Assembly: GCA_030632625.1 (NCBI GenBank)
Contig: DAOVUK010000038.1
Location: 1 to 13,175 of the forward strand
DNA: 13,175 nucleotides
Direction: 5' to 3'
Source: Gammaproteobacteria bacterium
GTDB taxonomy: Bacteria > Pseudomonadota > Gammaproteobacteria > GRL18
Position numbers and translations under genes: made by a program. Under the pieces are notes generated by a model. The model was given only the letters and a program-made list of their open reading frames with translations, was not told the origin of the DNA and ran no database searches. Shown in pieces: positions 6,592 to 13,175 of the stretch. The stretch's first letter is position 1; each line of letters begins with the position of its first letter.

Positions 6592-7161
6592 ATGAATAGG
6601 TTTTACATAATAAGGCATGGACAAACCCTGGACAATGTAAAGCAAATTATTCAAGGCCATAGTGACTCTGCGCTGACGGAAACAGGGATTTCATCCTTGA
6701 TTGAAAGAGCAAAAAAACTTAAAGATATTCAATTCGATGAGGTATTTTGCAGCCCATTGCTGCGGGCTAAAAAATCATTGTCGATTATAATCCCCTACTT
6801 ACTCTATCCTGCTGAAGCTCACTATTCGGATAATTTAAAAGAGATTGACTTTGGTGTTTATACTAAACAGCTATTGCCAAATCTTAAATCCGCGATTCAT
6901 TATCATAAAACGAACCCTTCAAAACCATATCCGCAAGGGGAGAGTGGTGAGCAATTGATTCGCCGTGTTTGCCTGTTTATGGATGCTATTAATCAACAGA
7001 AAATCAATAAGACCTATCTAATCGTTACACACTTTGGCGTATTGGAAACTATAGTGACTTGTTATGCAGGTGGAAGCTTTGAGGATGTAAAAGATCATAA
7101 AGACGGTATCGCCAAACTAACTTTTTATAGTGATAAAGAGTCTTATTTGGAGTGGCTATAA
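6592..7161 (+). CDS. Histidine phosphatase (phosphoglycerate-mutase-like) family protein
   Basis: A 189-residue cytoplasmic protein with no signal peptide. The N-terminal motif IIRHGQT contains the phospho-accepting His9 and Arg8. Other expected active-site residues are visible: Arg58 in CSPLLRAKKS, Glu84 in LKEIDFGVY, and His147 in VTHFGV. The size and motif spacing fit the PhoE/GpmB/CobC-like branch, which removes phosphate from small substrates. The true substrate cannot be inferred, and no cobalamin genes are nearby. A weak purine-rich stretch (GGGA) lies about a dozen bases before the ATG. It appears monocistronic, between the terminator at 6348-6398 and the convergent gene ending at 7427. 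Confidence 0.88.
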   Translation: MNRFYIIRHGQTLDNVKQIIQGHSDSALTETGISSLIERAKKLKDIQFDEVFCSPLLRAKKSLSIIIPYLLYPAEAHYSDNLKEIDFGVYTKQLLPNLKSAIHYHKTNPSKPYPQGESGEQLIRRVCLFMDAINQQKINKTYLIVTHFGVLETIVTCYAGGSFEDVKDHKDGIAKLTFYSDKESYLEWL

Positions 7162-7194
7162 AATATTAATAAAAATAGTGAGTTCCCTCCGAAA

Positions 7195-7227
7195 TTCGAA
7201 TGATTAGCTCTTTCTTATTCATTCGAA
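7195..7227. repeat. Short inverted repeat after the phosphatase gene
   Basis: TTCGAATGA (7195-7203) and TCATTCGAA (7219-7227) are exact reverse complements around 15 bases. It could form a hairpin at the 3' end of the phosphatase transcript, but there is no T-run. Confidence 0.45.
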
Positions 7228-7426
7228 CAGGGCGTTTAGCGGTGGTTTTAGGTGTCAGATAAATTGAGAATTACGATTTGAAATATGAATATTGATCAGT
7301 TTTTAATCAAGTCACTTTTGACCTTTATGTGTACCACCCAATTATTTCTCATACTGCCCCGCACCAGTCACCCATCAGGATCAATACAATAGTAACTGAG
7401 CATATACGATTTCATCTTATACTTAA

Positions 7427-7828
7427 TTATTTAGTAAATGTTGAGTCCTCAATCAAAATTGAGTAGCTATAACCATAGCCAAAATCAAGATTAGTATCGA
7501 CTACTCCTTGAGCAACAACTTCAGAATCAACAGGTGCACTTTGAGTTTTTGAACGAAAAATAATCTTATCAGTTCCTTTTTCACCAGTTCCATCTTTAAT
7601 ATGGATCCAATTAAGTTTCATGATGTTATGGGAAACTTTAACGACTTTACCTTTGACTCGTACCAGCTTTCCTTTCAATGAGTCCTTGTTGGCAAAAATT
7701 TCAGCAATGGTCATCGTTTCTGCACTATTAGTACTAGTGTCAGATATAGGTTCTGCCTGACAAATTGATGTCATAGCTATTAGTGTTGATACAAAGAGTG
7801 CCAGTGTAAAATTATTTCTAGATAACAT
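7427..7828 (-). CDS. Exported OB-fold protein (NrfJ-like small periplasmic protein)
   Basis: The product has 133 residues. Residues 1-25 are a Sec signal peptide with probable cleavage at ICQA|EPIS. The mature part is a single OB-fold of the nucleic-acid-binding-like class found in small periplasmic proteins: GKLVRVKGKVVKVSHNIMKLNWIHIKDGTG, then VDSEVVAQGVVDTNLDFGYGYSYSILIEDS. The NIM-x-x-NWIHIKDG and DFG-x-GY-x-Y motifs match proteins I know from NrfJ-like and metal-reducer periplasmic families, whose function is poorly defined. AGGA six bases before the ATG supports the start. It is expressed alone from a clear promoter at 7890-7918, overlapped by a palindrome. Confidence 0.8.
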   Translation of the reverse strand: MLSRNNFTLALFVSTLIAMTSICQAEPISDTSTNSAETMTIAEIFANKDSLKGKLVRVKGKVVKVSHNIMKLNWIHIKDGTGEKGTDKIIFRSKTQSAPVDSEVVAQGVVDTNLDFGYGYSYSILIEDSTFTK

Positions 7829-7889
7829 AGTTTTTCCTAATAAAGTGAGAGCAATTATTCAATAAAACTTCTTTTTATAATTCTACTAT

Positions 7890-7918
7890 TGTATATCAAC
7901 TTGATTATGTTTACTCAA
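7890..7918 (-). promoter_or_regulatory. Sigma-70-type promoter of the OB-fold gene
   Basis: Read on the - strand, -35 TTGAGT (7918-7913) and -10 TATACA (7895-7890) are separated by 17 bases. The predicted start is near 7883, giving a leader of about 55 bases. Confidence 0.65.
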
Positions 7919-7930
7919 AAAATGTAAACA
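7908..7930. promoter_or_regulatory. Palindromic operator candidate over the -35 box
   Basis: TGTTTAC (7908-7914) and GTAAACA (7924-7930) form an exact inverted repeat with a 9-base A-rich spacer. It overlaps the -35 box at 7913-7918, a typical repressor or activator position. Confidence 0.5.
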
Positions 7931-8210
7931 GTACAGGTAAAATAGAGCGACTTATGTTAACTGGTATTAAAAAGAGTCAGAATTCAAATTTCCTGAAAGA
8001 GTTGAGATGGTACAATTGTTAAGGATTATCAGAGGCTTTATGGATTACAATCTGAAAATCAAAGATTGATCAGTCCATAACTCCGACGCTTTTTGTACTT
8101 ACCTGCCATTCACTATTTTTTACAGCCTAATGTTTAGAGTTAAAAAGCAGAAATTTTATTGAAATATGTTCAAGAATTTTAATGAAATCAATATCTATGA
8201 TATCACACAT
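7931..8210. other. Intergenic region without recognised gene
   Basis: AT-rich stretch between the OB-fold promoter and the 3' end of the 884-residue gene. A 20-codon + frame at 8007-8069 lacks support. No clear terminator for the - strand operon is seen here; the short TGATATCA palindrome near 8197 has no T-run. Confidence 0.5.
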
Positions 8211-10865
8211 CTAATAACCAGCATTACCATCCAATCCTCTTTGAAACAGCAGGCTCTCTTGTTCACGACGGTTGCGGAGCCCTTCGCTACTAGGCCAAAG
8301 GCGCTTCATTGAAATCAAAAGAGTGGGAATTTCGCCATAGGCTGCAGAGTCTTCTAGAGCGTAAGCAATCTGACGCATTTCTCTGCGACGATCATCTGAG
8401 CCATTACCGAGCGAACTTCCACGATTATTCACCAAACTTACGACAGTTGCTTGACATAACCCTGGTAAAAACGGTAATTGAGGATAAATTGACTCTGCAT
8501 CTTCTGTTGCTCTTGGCAGGGTTTTGTCAAAAAAAACCTCAGCTGCAACTTGAAATGGGATTTTAATCCCGTTTCGCTTTAAGTCTCTTGCCGCAGTTTT
8601 TGCTTTCTTGCCGTACTTGCCACAAAATAGTAGTAGATGATCGAAAACTGTTTTCTCTAATAATGATTGCCAGTCGTTTCGAAACTCTGACTCAGAGACA
8701 AAGCGGAGATCATATCCAAATCCTATCGTCAGACCACTACTTTCACCTGGGTAATGAGGAAAGGTAGCGATTTTCTCATAATAGGTCGGTGAGCCTATTT
8801 CCGTCATACCTATAAAGGTCGCTCCCTCGGTGGTTAATCTAGCATTTAGCGGATGTGCCTTAGTTAACTCTTCAACAAGTGCTATGTCAACGATGTCAGG
8901 AGAACCTGCCTGGTTATATTTTATTCGCGCCCACTCCACAGCTTCTGCCGTAGATGGGCCATAGTCTCCATCCACAACTCGCATGTACCCCAAACGATTC
9001 AACATTTGCTGTAACCGCACAACTGAAGGAATCAGTCCTTGGTCCTGGTTACCTCTAAACACGGGTAACTTCATGTTTAACGCAGCTACCGCTACCGCTG
9101 CCGGAGCTGAGCTAATGGTACTAGATGTGGTTGATGAAACACCCTGGCGACTCCAAATAGCTAAACCGAGAGCTTCGGCAACAGAAGGAGAACAAATACC
9201 ATCATTCGGCAAACCATTGGCTTCTTGCATTTCAATTAGGGTCATCATCGTCTTGGGTCCGAACTTACCATCGACATTGATCTCAAGTGCCCTTTGTAAT
9301 TTTTTTACCCTTATTCCAGTGGAACCAAATCGAAGCCTTCGCCATTGGAGAGCATTCTTCACCAACTGGTCAAGATCAATTATATTCCTCTGGCTATCAA
9401 TGAGGTACCGCATGAGTCTAAGTTCTCTGGTCGTGACTAGAAGATAACTGAATGCCTCCTGAGTGCCACTACAGCTTCTTCTGTTCGTGAGACCCGCACT
9501 TTTACGAAACGCTGACCAATCGCCCAAATGTTTATCGTCTTTAAAAGTACCAACAACAGTCTGACAACCAGCAGACGAGAAGTCTGTAGCTGACATATAG
9601 AAGGTCGGATGGATATTATCAAATGGGCGCCAGAGATGCCAAATATCTCCAATTTCAAAATCAAGATTGTTGCAACTTCTCATTACAACAACATCCTGCT
9701 CCATACGAAAAGCTCCCCAAACATCTCCACCATGAGTTCCGCACTTATAATCGTACCTGCCGGTTGGCAACTGGTTAGCAACGGTCTTTTTGATATTTCC
9801 GCCCCGGCATTGCTCCATTTGACGAGTCAAATATCGTCTGTGCGGTACTGTTGAACCAGGGTACAGAGCAATTTCGTCATTCTCCTGATTCCAAACCCCT
9901 AAATTACATCGTGGCGTTTCGTAGTCTTGGCTTAACTCCCCAATAGTTGCTTCAGAAATAAACGGCTGATGACTCAAAGCAGAGTTTTCAGGCGCAACGC
10001 GGCAACCGCGAATACCCAGCAAAACCCGATCCGATGATTCAAATGAAAAATCGTTGAGCTTGCAATAAAGTTTCAGTGCTAAGGCGTTCAACTTAAACAG
10101 TCTTGGCTCGAATCCAATTTCCCTGGAATGATAATAGTCGGGGGTAGAATGACGATTAGCCCTTGGGTTAGGGGATTCATCCCCAGGCATCAGGGCAAGA
10201 ACGGGTTCTAAACGTTCTCTTTCGATACTGAGGGCATCTTTCAGGTGACTTCCGGATTCAATCGTCAGATGAGAGCCGATGCTTTCACGACCGTCTATCC
10301 GCCCATCCACCACTGGGCTTTGCGGTCCCCAGTCGCGTTTGGAAATACGCTGAAACTCATCTATTAAGGATTCGGGAACGTTTGGTGACTGACTTCCAGC
10401 AAGTAAGCCATGGAAAAACACTTCCATTTGCTCGCCAAAATCTATACTGCCAGAGCCTATCCTGGGGCCCTCCGAACGTTTGAATTCGGCCCAATGAAGT
10501 AATTCATGTATAATTTTTCCAAGAAGAAATTTCCTTGAATCTAAATCATTGATCTCATTTACGGCATTAACTAAAGCTCTATTGAGATAGATAGTGTTCG
10601 GCGTATCAGGATCATAATACCCGTACTTTGTTCCTCCATCAGTTAATATATCCTGAGATTTGACTATTGGGTTAAAATCCTGATTAAATCCATCTTTGAC
10701 GATATTAGCATCTGTTGATCCATTACTAATATTGAGCAACTGAATAAACTCAGCAAAAAATGGACTCGAAGCATCCGCCACTAAACGTGGCAAGTTTTCA
10801 TAAACCAGTTTTACCAGAATGGTATTATCCGGTTTACTTTTATCACTTGATTTTAATTTAGCCAT
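8211..10865 (-). CDS. Multidomain metallopeptidase / thiol domain / peptidoglycan-binding / muramidase protein
   Basis: 884 residues, no signal peptide or membrane segment. Domains in order: (1) residues about 75-155, a Tox-MPTase3-like zinc metallopeptidase, with YYDPDTPNTIYLNRALVN, then zinc motif H120-E-L-L-H124 and a probable third ligand in GEQME (E145/E148); (2) about 280-455, a domain with LLGIRG, GRYDYKCGTHGG and SAGCQT (Cys434), resembling L,D-transpeptidase-like cysteine domains of cell-wall enzymes; (3) about 505-566, a PG_binding_1 repeat (RFGSTGIRVKKLQRAL, VDGKFGPKTMMTL); (4) about 598-670, a second one (LQQMLNRLGY, VDGDYGPSTAEAV); (5) about 676-878, a lysozyme-superfamily muramidase (E689 candidate catalytic acid, SGLTIGFGYDL, VSLVNNRGSSL, MKRLW, RNRREQE). 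An Ala/Ser-rich linker joins 3 and 4. Its ATG is three bases after the lipoprotein stop, with GGGG as ribosome site. Likely an effector or wall-remodelling enzyme attacking glycan, peptide and protein. Confidence 0.85.
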   Translation of the reverse strand: MAKLKSSDKSKPDNTILVKLVYENLPRLVADASSPFFAEFIQLLNISNGSTDANIVKDGFNQDFNPIVKSQDILTDGGTKYGYYDPDTPNTIYLNRALVNAVNEINDLDSRKFLLGKIIHELLHWAEFKRSEGPRIGSGSIDFGEQMEVFFHGLLAGSQSPNVPESLIDEFQRISKRDWGPQSPVVDGRIDGRESIGSHLTIESGSHLKDALSIERERLEPVLALMPGDESPNPRANRHSTPDYYHSREIGFEPRLFKLNALALKLYCKLNDFSFESSDRVLLGIRGCRVAPENSALSHQPFISEATIGELSQDYETPRCNLGVWNQENDEIALYPGSTVPHRRYLTRQMEQCRGGNIKKTVANQLPTGRYDYKCGTHGGDVWGAFRMEQDVVVMRSCNNLDFEIGDIWHLWRPFDNIHPTFYMSATDFSSAGCQTVVGTFKDDKHLGDWSAFRKSAGLTNRRSCSGTQEAFSYLLVTTRELRLMRYLIDSQRNIIDLDQLVKNALQWRRLRFGSTGIRVKKLQRALEINVDGKFGPKTMMTLIEMQEANGLPNDGICSPSVAEALGLAIWSRQGVSSTTSSTISSAPAAVAVAALNMKLPVFRGNQDQGLIPSVVRLQQMLNRLGYMRVVDGDYGPSTAEAVEWARIKYNQAGSPDIVDIALVEELTKAHPLNARLTTEGATFIGMTEIGSPTYYEKIATFPHYPGESSGLTIGFGYDLRFVSESEFRNDWQSLLEKTVFDHLLLFCGKYGKKAKTAARDLKRNGIKIPFQVAAEVFFDKTLPRATEDAESIYPQLPFLPGLCQATVVSLVNNRGSSLGNGSDDRRREMRQIAYALEDSAAYGEIPTLLISMKRLWPSSEGLRNRREQESLLFQRGLDGNAGY

Positions 10866-10868
10866 AGA

Positions 10869-12641
10869 TTACCCCAAAATTTCGCATGTTGAAACATAAT
10901 TAACCAACGGCTCATCTTGTTTAACCGAAGATTTTGATTTTATTTCTGTTTCGGAATATAGTTTGTTGAGATTAGCTTTCACAGAACTTTCGTCAACTGT
11001 TCCAGCATCAAACTTAGATCTTATAGCGTCTACTGCAGACTTGCATTTCAGGTCTGAAGGAGCTCTATTCAAATGGGCAACTATTGTTCCAAGATGCTCC
11101 TTAACCAATTCAGTAAGTAGTGCTGTTCGGGTACTCTCTCCCATGAATCCGTCGACATTCAAATTGACGCTTGTAGTTTTGTTTAGGGACTTTTGAATAT
11201 TCTCAATTTTGGTGGACTTTAATAGAGTTTCATCACTACCATTTATTGGTGGCTGTGGCGCACCAACATTTACGGTAAAGTCCGCGCTTCTGCCGAAAAA
11301 GTCTGAAACAATGGTATGAATTTTCTTTCCAGCGGTGGCTTCGCCTGCACTAATCGGTACGATAAGTATTCTACCGGTTATTTTTACTGGCTTATCTATA
11401 CCACTTGCCTGGGCTACAAATGGAGTTACTCCGCCCGTGATAACTGTAACAACATCCGCATCTTGTCTGGCGGATATATTCACTGATGCGGGATTTAGGG
11501 TTAATGCCGCCGGCTCGGAAGGCATTTGTCCGCCAGCGAACGCACATCCAGAAAATACCGACTCCTCAAACTTGAGTTGAGCCCCTCCTGCATTATCCAA
11601 AGCCTTCTTCAAGCTAGCAATTGCCTCCTCTATTTTCGCTGAATATTCGTTGGACTCGCCTATTAATTTATCTACTTTGTCAATCCCAGTTTTATCGGAA
11701 TATCTCTTTCCATCAGGAAGTTTACTGACATTTTGTCCCGCAGCATCAGGAATCTTAACACTTAGACCCGGAATACGGCTTGTTAGGATAGAGCGTAAGC
11801 CATCATTCAGCACCAGAATATCAGGTTCGCTACGTCTTACAGAATCGTTAACCTTCCAACGTATTTCTTCTATTTTATTCAGTAATTGCTCACCTAAGAT
11901 ATCAGTGCTTTGCAAAAAATCATTGACAAATTCCAAATTTAGAATTGCCGTATCGATTCTTTTTTTGGCAAGTACAAGCTTAGATTGGTAAATCTCGTTT
12001 GTTGAAATTTTTACGTTTTGTCCGTCTTTGGTAGTATACGTTTCATCACCAAGGGATTTATATTGCTCAATTATTATCTCATATTGTTTTAAGGCGTTAG
12101 CCAAATTATTTTTTGCTGTCTTAATAGCAAGTAGCTTGAGATTATTTGGTCGATGATTTGTCGCAGCAGAAAGTACACAACCTACGGCTTGGCCTCCGAG
12201 ACTATAAGCAGTTTCATGATCTCTAGTTAAAAGTAGTTGGCCACTTATACCTAATGCAGCGGATGCAAGACCAGTATACAAGGCTGCATCTTCACTGCCA
12301 CCAGACATACCAATTCCTATTGCAGCTAAAGCTGTAGTTAAGGTGCCTAAATTGATGGCCGTTCGCGTCATAGATCTACGTCCAAGAGCGTCTTCATAGG
12401 CATCTTGTAGAAACTGGGCATACGCTCTTGCATCCGCGACCGAAACGTGTACAGTCTTTAAGTTGCTTGTACCAGATTTGTATTGGAAATCCTCTTTTTG
12501 AAGAGACTCCATTTTGTCTTTGCTTGGAACATAACCGGGTCGAGGAGTATTGCTTTGAACATAGGGATTGAAACTACATCCAGAGGATAAAATAAGACTG
12601 AAAACAGCAAGTCCTACAGAATATTTTTGGATTTTTTTCAT
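10869..12641 (-). CDS. Outer-membrane-type lipoprotein with peptidoglycan-binding-like C-terminal region
   Basis: 590 residues. Residues 1-22 are a lipoprotein signal ending LILSSGC (lipidated Cys22); Ser at +2 favours outer-membrane retention. A Gly/Ala-rich hydrophobic stretch at about 95-138 could be a membrane hairpin or packed core. Residues 165-350 are mostly helical and charged, with coiled-coil potential. Residues 375-460 look like an Ig-like/BACON-type beta domain (LTLNPASVNIS, VITGGVTPFVA, SDFFGRSADFTVNV). Residues about 476-515 (IENIQKSLNKTTSVNLNVDG, then FMGESTRTALLTE) match the start of a PG_binding_1 repeat. A GGAG site six bases before ATG 12641 supports the start. The stop is three bases from the 884-residue gene, so the two are one operon. 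It may be the partner, anchor or immunity/control protein of that enzyme; this is inference. I know no named family for the whole protein. Confidence 0.8.
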   Translation of the reverse strand: MKKIQKYSVGLAVFSLILSSGCSFNPYVQSNTPRPGYVPSKDKMESLQKEDFQYKSGTSNLKTVHVSVADARAYAQFLQDAYEDALGRRSMTRTAINLGTLTTALAAIGIGMSGGSEDAALYTGLASAALGISGQLLLTRDHETAYSLGGQAVGCVLSAATNHRPNNLKLLAIKTAKNNLANALKQYEIIIEQYKSLGDETYTTKDGQNVKISTNEIYQSKLVLAKKRIDTAILNLEFVNDFLQSTDILGEQLLNKIEEIRWKVNDSVRRSEPDILVLNDGLRSILTSRIPGLSVKIPDAAGQNVSKLPDGKRYSDKTGIDKVDKLIGESNEYSAKIEEAIASLKKALDNAGGAQLKFEESVFSGCAFAGGQMPSEPAALTLNPASVNISARQDADVVTVITGGVTPFVAQASGIDKPVKITGRILIVPISAGEATAGKKIHTIVSDFFGRSADFTVNVGAPQPPINGSDETLLKSTKIENIQKSLNKTTSVNLNVDGFMGESTRTALLTELVKEHLGTIVAHLNRAPSDLKCKSAVDAIRSKFDAGTVDESSVKANLNKLYSETEIKSKSSVKQDEPLVNYVSTCEILG

Positions 12642-12662
12642 TTAGTTCTCCGATTTATACTG

Positions 12663-12723
12663 GTGACAAACCTATTGATCTAGCAGAAAGCAGTTTTTAT
12701 TAGGTTGTCACTAAACCTAATAA
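12663..12723 (-). promoter_or_regulatory. Alternative inverted repeats in the operon leader
   Basis: TTATTAGGTT (12697-12706) is an exact inverted repeat with AACCTAATAA (12714-12723), spacer GTCACTA. The overlapping TAGGTTGTCAC (12701-12711) also pairs with GTGACAAACCTA (12663-12674), leaving one bulged A. The two pairings exclude each other. The region lies 22-82 bases before the lipoprotein start, suitable for an operator or leader RNA switch. Confidence 0.5.
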
Positions 12724-12813
12724 TTAAGAATACTTGTTTAAAATTATTCATATGGTATTTTTCCAAGACTCATTATTTCATTTTATTTCTCCAGTAATAA
12801 AACCTAAAAATAT

Positions 12814-13056
12814 TTATTGTAATATTTCATCAACGCCCCAGGATTCATGTATTGAAGACTTACATGCATGAGCCAAATTTAATGATAATTTTTGAAGATT
12901 TTCTTTCTCTGGACTTGATTTCTTTAGTTCCTTTCCTAGAGCAACCATTGCCCCTTCAACATCTTTACTTTCAACTAAAGCCAACTCCCCCCAATATAGT
13001 TCCCAAAACCTTTTATCTAAAAAGCTCTTAAAAAATGAAGCGAAATACCCCGTCAT
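12814..13056 (-). CDS. Small protein of unknown function (80 aa)
   Basis: No family is recognised. Residues 1-30 are aromatic-rich and amphipathic (YFASFFKSFLDKRFWELYWG), followed by two predicted helices (VEGAMVALGKELKKS; KENLQKLSLNLAHACKSS). No signal peptide. A stop codon lies directly before the ATG at 13056, so the frame cannot extend upstream. No Shine-Dalgarno is visible, and two overlapping hairpins (13048-13076) cover the start. A perfect TATAAT (- strand, 13125-13120) lies about 65 bases upstream but has no good -35. It is encoded on the same strand as the lipoprotein operon, 172 bases before it. It could be a real small helical protein or a fragment of a longer gene. Confidence 0.45.
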   Translation of the reverse strand: MTGYFASFFKSFLDKRFWELYWGELALVESKDVEGAMVALGKELKKSSPEKENLQKLSLNLAHACKSSIHESWGVDEILQ

Positions 13057-13076
13057 TCATGTCGGGGATCAGCCCC
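13048..13076. repeat. Overlapping hairpins at the start of the 80-aa gene
   Basis: CCCCG (13048-13052) pairs with CGGGG (13063-13067), with an inner CAT/ATG pairing. The same GGGG (13064-13067) can instead pair with CCCC at 13073-13076. The sequence resembles GTCATTC-type intergenic palindromes, but only one copy is in the window. Confidence 0.45.
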
Positions 13077-13136
13077 ATAAAAATATTTTTAATATCCATT
13101 GAATTCTGTACGAAAATAGATTATACTTTTTCCATA

Positions 13137-13155
13137 CCGTCGGGCTGACGGGATT
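13137..13155 (+). terminator. Weak terminator-like hairpin
   Basis: CCGTC (13137-13141) pairs with GACGG (13147-13151) around GGGCT, then GATTTT follows. The T-run is short. No + strand gene in the window leads into it, so its role is unclear. Confidence 0.25.
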
Positions 13156-13175
13156 TTAAGTCTGTGGAGTACGCA

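Noticed and set aside
6406..6660. - strand frame of 84 codons opposite the phosphatase start
   Set aside because: It overlaps the conserved N-terminus of the histidine phosphatase and has no ribosome site or family; a shadow.
8007..8069. 20-codon + strand frame starting MVQLLRII
   Set aside because: Short, no ribosome site, no recognisable family, in an AT-rich intergenic stretch.
8309..9854. Several + strand frames within the multidomain enzyme gene
   Set aside because: Antisense shadows of a gene with clear domains across its whole length.

Overview
The window looks like chromosomal DNA of a Gram-negative, moderately AT-rich bacterium. Signs are an outer-membrane-type lipoprotein, murein-active enzymes, a DoxX membrane protein and an SdrD-B/DUF7467 surface protein of a type I associate with marine or aquatic gammaproteobacteria. 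The taxonomic guess is an inference from gene flavour only. No housekeeping marker, rRNA or tRNA is present.

Layout. (1) 1-2058 (+) is the 3' part of a large repetitive extracellular protein: four exact 116-residue SdrD-B-like units, then two 110-residue DUF7467-like units. A bidirectional terminator at 2102-2133 separates it from (2) a convergent pair of small overlapping unknown genes (2201-2780, -). (3) 3127-3952 (-) holds a DoxX-family membrane protein and a small unknown frame without a good start. (4) 4328-5749 (+) is an erythromycin-esterase-superfamily protein preceded by a 34-base near-perfect palindrome. It is followed directly by (5) an internal fragment of a molybdopterin oxidoreductase of AioA/IdrA type (5765-6373), which runs into a terminator. 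(6) 6592-7161 (+) is a histidine phosphatase. (7) 7427-7828 (-) is a small exported OB-fold protein with a clear sigma-70 promoter and an overlapping palindrome.

(8) 8211-12641 (-) is the most interesting part. It is a two-gene, 3-bp-spaced operon encoding a lipoprotein with a C-terminal peptidoglycan-binding-like segment, then an 884-residue protein. That protein combines a Tox-MPTase3-like zinc metallopeptidase (HELLH), a thiol domain with an SAGCQT motif, two peptidoglycan-binding repeats and a lysozyme-like muramidase. The large protein has no Sec signal. The simplest inference is a multi-enzyme cell-wall and protein-degrading effector, or a murein-remodelling machine, working with a periplasm-facing lipoprotein. 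I know of no described system with exactly this architecture. The leader of this operon carries two mutually exclusive inverted repeats. (9) A small unknown gene (12814-13056, -) with hairpins over its start closes the window.

Layout and gene remnants suggest an accessory, rearranged region: repeat expansion, a truncated oxidoreductase, and several small genes without recognisable families.
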